Assembly (NCBI GenBank): GCA_964415605.1
Contig: CAYQBA010000120.1
Span: 1-14,970, forward strand
DNA length: 14,970 bases
Source of the DNA: UCB3 sp964415605
Lineage (GTDB): Bacteria; Chloroflexota; Anaerolineae; Epilineales; Epilineaceae
Direction: 5' to 3'
Shown here: in pieces, positions 13,872 through 14,970 of the stretch
How the letters are laid out: each line of letters begins with the position of its first letter
Numbering within the stretch: position 1 is the first letter of the stretch
Program-made: the position numbers and the translations under genes
The notes under the pieces: generated by a model
What the model was told of the DNA's origin: nothing
Databases searched by the model: none
What the model saw: the letters and a program-made list of their open reading frames with translations, nothing else

Positions 13872-14579
13872 TCACGGGATGACCTGCCAGCCTGCCGAGA
13901 CCACGTTGGGGTTCGCGTCGGTGATCAGGTTGGCCTCGGCGGTCGTGTCCACCCGGAGGTAGCGCCCGATCGCCCGCGCCTTGACCCGCGCCGTCAGGCC
14001 GGTCTTGCTGTAGAACCCCGGCTCCACCGCGAACTGCTGGTAGGTGCTGGTCCCGCACGTCGCCACGTAGACCTGCGAGGCCGTGGCCGTCACGCACATC
14101 CCGCCCCACTCCGAGCGGATGCGGTAGTACGGGTAGCCGTTGGGGGCAACGGTGGTCGTGGGCTCGAACAGCCACTGCTGGTTGCGGCCGCCGTTGCAGG
14201 CGTGCTGGTAGAGGCGGTAGGTGCCGTTCATGGCCAGGTCGAGGCACTTGTCGGAGTAGGCGTTGAGCGTCCGGAACTTCCAGTCGACCACCGCGACGGC
14301 CTGGATGCCCGCGCCGCCCGCGGCGTCGGACGCGCCGTCGGTGCCGGCGTCGAACAGGGCGGGCATCGGCGCGCCCATGCCGAGCGGCAGATCGACGTCG
14401 TCGGCGTTCAAGACCGGGGCGGCGTCGGCCGCCGTCACGGCCGGGAGGGGCTGCGCCTGGAGCGCGGCGTCGTCGGCGGCGGCGATGGGGGCGTCGTCGG
14501 CTTCGGCGCCGGCGGGCGTGGCGGCCAGCGTGGCCACCAGCAAGGCGGCGGCGGTCAGGGCGAGGGTGCGCATCTTCAT
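13872..14579 (-). CDS. Secreted protein with a ricin-B-type beta-trefoil (lectin-like) domain
   Basis: A 235-residue exported protein. Residues 1-25 form a signal peptide (MKMRTLAL, alanine-rich core, cleavage probably after PAGA). An Ala/Asp-rich acidic linker follows (26-95), then one beta-trefoil domain (about 99-235). The first lobe shows the classic ricin-B pattern: NAYSDKCLDL, a Cys 16 residues on (C112/C128), then NQQWLFE with the QxW motif at 134-136. The second lobe has C162/C175 and a degenerate QQF (181-183). The third (RYLRVD ... GWQV) keeps little of the motif. Such domains usually bind sugars, but no ligand can be read from sequence and there is no catalytic domain. AAGGAG lies 8 nt before this ATG. 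An in-frame ATG at 14664-14666, also preceded by a ribosome site, would add 29 residues in front of the signal peptide. No neighbour shares its transcript; a terminator follows. Confidence 0.85.
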   Translation of the reverse strand: MKMRTLALTAAALLVATLAATPAGAEADDAPIAAADDAALQAQPLPAVTAADAAPVLNADDVDLPLGMGAPMPALFDAGTDGASDAAGGAGIQAVAVVDWKFRTLNAYSDKCLDLAMNGTYRLYQHACNGGRNQQWLFEPTTTVAPNGYPYYRIRSEWGGMCVTATASQVYVATCGTSTYQQFAVEPGFYSKTGLTARVKARAIGRYLRVDTTAEANLITDANPNVVSAGWQVIP

Positions 14580-14587
14580 GGTCGTGG

Positions 14588-14593
14588 CTCCTT
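14588..14593 (-). promoter_or_regulatory. Ribosome binding site deciding the lectin-like start
   Basis: AAGGAG on the minus strand, 8 nt before the ATG at 14577-14579. It favours the start that puts the signal peptide at the very N-terminus. A competing site, GAAAGG at 14675-14680, stands 8 nt before the upstream in-frame ATG at 14664-14666. Confidence 0.65.
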
Positions 14594-14666
14594 GGTTGTC
14601 GTTCAGCGAGCTGAAGGGGTCGATCTGGCTCACGAGGGTGGTCGGTCCGTACAGCTTGAGGTTCAT

Positions 14667-14970
14667 CGTCGTCGCCTTTCTGGATCGGATCAGGTCGGAT
14701 GGGGTTGGTTGATCTGACCCCAGTATCGCCGATCCACGGACGGGACGGCTGAGCGCGGGCTGCGGGCGACCTGAGCCTTGGCTGAGGCGGGGTGTGACAG
14801 GGCGGGGAACAGCGGGGCCTTCGGGGTGGGGCACCTCACACCGGCGCTGGGCGCCACGTCGCCTCCAAAGAGGGCAGGACACCATCGACTGCGCGGTCAA
14901 GAGCACGACGAGGCGGTGGCTTCATGGGCCCACGTAGGCCTACCGGCGACCCTCACCACCGAAGATGGCG
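14667..14970. other. Upstream region of the lectin-like gene, no gene seen
   Basis: I find no supported gene in these 304 bases. GATACT on the minus strand (14722-14727) is a -10-like hexamer without a matching -35. GGTGTGA (14791-14797) and TCACACC (14836-14842) form a widely spaced 7-bp inverted repeat. The minus-strand frame remains open to 14906, but its translation has no conserved look and simply continues upstream of the lectin-like gene. Confidence 0.4.

Noticed and set aside
14700..14906. Extension of the lectin-like reading frame to an ATG at 14906
   Set aside because: The extra translation is Arg/Pro-rich without motifs, and ribosome sites and the signal peptide point to starts at 14579 or 14666.

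Overview
The window is GC-rich DNA (roughly 70% by eye, with almost every third codon position G or C) from a bacterium. It most resembles a member of the Chloroflexota. The supporting clues are a b558-type succinate dehydrogenase in C-A-B order, a transketolase split into two genes, and a secreted protein built of repeated 'VPL-x-R ... I-x-N-x-D' beta-rich units of a kind I associate with that phylum. The assignment is inference, because there is no rRNA or other phylogenetic marker here.

Positions 1-5598 (all minus strand) hold a central-metabolism block. Read in the direction of transcription it is gcvH (lipoyl carrier H protein), two ATGA-overlapping transketolase half-genes, then sdhC, sdhA and sdhB, the last cut by the window start. 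Gaps are 3 nt, a 4-nt overlap, 43 nt, 106 nt and 13 nt, so one long transcript is plausible. A -35/-10 pair at 5698-5726 fits as its promoter. The block joins one-carbon/lipoyl chemistry, pentose-phosphate carbon exchange and the membrane entry point from the TCA cycle to quinone.

Positions 5836-8687 (plus strand, divergent from the block above) hold a two-gene signalling unit. A small coiled-coil protein is translationally coupled (ATGA) to a GAF-GAF-PAS class III adenylate cyclase with a TPR-like tail. The second GAF domain carries the complete NKFDE signature of cyclic-nucleotide-binding GAF domains, so the cyclase may sense its own product.

Positions 8892-10571 (plus) encode a secreted repeat protein of unknown function. 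It converges on a DEAD-box RNA helicase (10761-13388, minus), and a perfect 16-bp inverted repeat lies between the two. The helicase is unusual: about 450 residues precede its core, consisting of a DUF2283-like domain, two arginine patches and an acidic linker with five 14-residue repeats.

Positions 13389-14970 contain a non-coding stretch with a clear minus-strand intrinsic terminator, then a small secreted protein with a ricin-B-type beta-trefoil domain (13872-14579, minus), then about 300 bases in which I see no gene. No tRNA, rRNA, CRISPR array, insertion sequence or phage gene was recognised.
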